Of a DNA stretch of 64,000 nucleotides, positions 63,994-64,000 are shown in pieces. The DNA comes from Verrucomicrobiales bacterium (GTDB lineage: Bacteria; Verrucomicrobiota; Verrucomicrobiia; Verrucomicrobiales; DEV007), in assembly GCA_002698785.1 (NCBI GenBank), contig PAAG01000014.1, forward strand, positions 1 to 64,000, read 5' to 3'. The notes beneath the pieces were generated by a model. It did no database searches. It was not told the origin of the DNA and worked only from the letters and a program-made list of their open reading frames with translations. The translations under genes and the position numbers were made by a program. Each line of letters begins with the position of its first letter. Position 1 is the first letter of the stretch.

Positions 63994-64000
63994 ATAATTC

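Overview
The window looks like a chromosomal segment of a Gram-negative bacterium of the Planctomycetes-Verrucomicrobia (PVC) group, most likely Verrucomicrobiota. This rests on gene content, not on a database search. The evidence is a lipid A and LPS-export gene set (lpxA, lptD, lptE, an LptF/G permease), a PSD-type DUF1549/DUF1553 protein paired with a DUF1501 protein, a giant FG-GAP/UnbV protein next to di-haem peroxidases, a formylglycine-type sulfatase, and a large MoxR/DUF58/VWA operon. Gene starts are often GTG or TTG and Shine-Dalgarno sequences are frequently weak.

Layout. 1-13.4 kb is housekeeping: thiC (cut by the left edge) under a TPP riboswitch, an LptF/G permease, a spore-photoproduct-lyase-like radical SAM enzyme, DUF4112 and TMEM43-like membrane proteins, a prepilin-like protein, rho with a long disordered N-terminus, panB, rsmI, lptE and a BamD-like TPR protein. 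13.4-19.1 kb is an accessory island. It holds small unknown genes, two tandem SEFIR/TIR-type proteins, an attC-like site, four copies of a direct repeat placed 3' of genes, a structured non-coding stretch and a DUF2726 nuclease-fold protein. 19.1-28.4 kb carries the FG-GAP/UnbV protein, two di-haem peroxidases, a CNNM/CorC protein and a DUF4013-like membrane protein. 28.4-32.8 kb carries DUF167, a NagB-LmbE fusion, a sulfatase and an M50 protease. 32.8-49.4 kb is one compact minus-strand operon of eight genes: two large exported paralogues, a coiled-coil membrane protein, MoxR, a TPR-propeller protein, DUF58, a BatA-like protein and a VWA/GATase-like protein. 49.5-64 kb carries a two-gene Fe-S module, a LolA-like protein, a thioesterase, a ribokinase-type kinase, a PQQ-propeller protein, the DUF1549/DUF1501 pair, mnmE, radC, lpxA, lptD and a 5'-truncated unknown gene.

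How it fits together. Lipid A synthesis begins with LpxA. The LptF/G permease, LptE and LptD supply export parts, although they lie in separate transcription units. The 16.6-kb MoxR operon looks like one envelope-associated machine: an AAA+ chaperone, membrane-tethered VWA proteins and large exported partners. The most novel region is the 13.8-18.6 kb island. Its same-strand genes are each followed by a related repeat, which resembles a gene-cassette array with SEFIR effectors as cargo. No integrase is visible in the window, and no function for the island is demonstrated.
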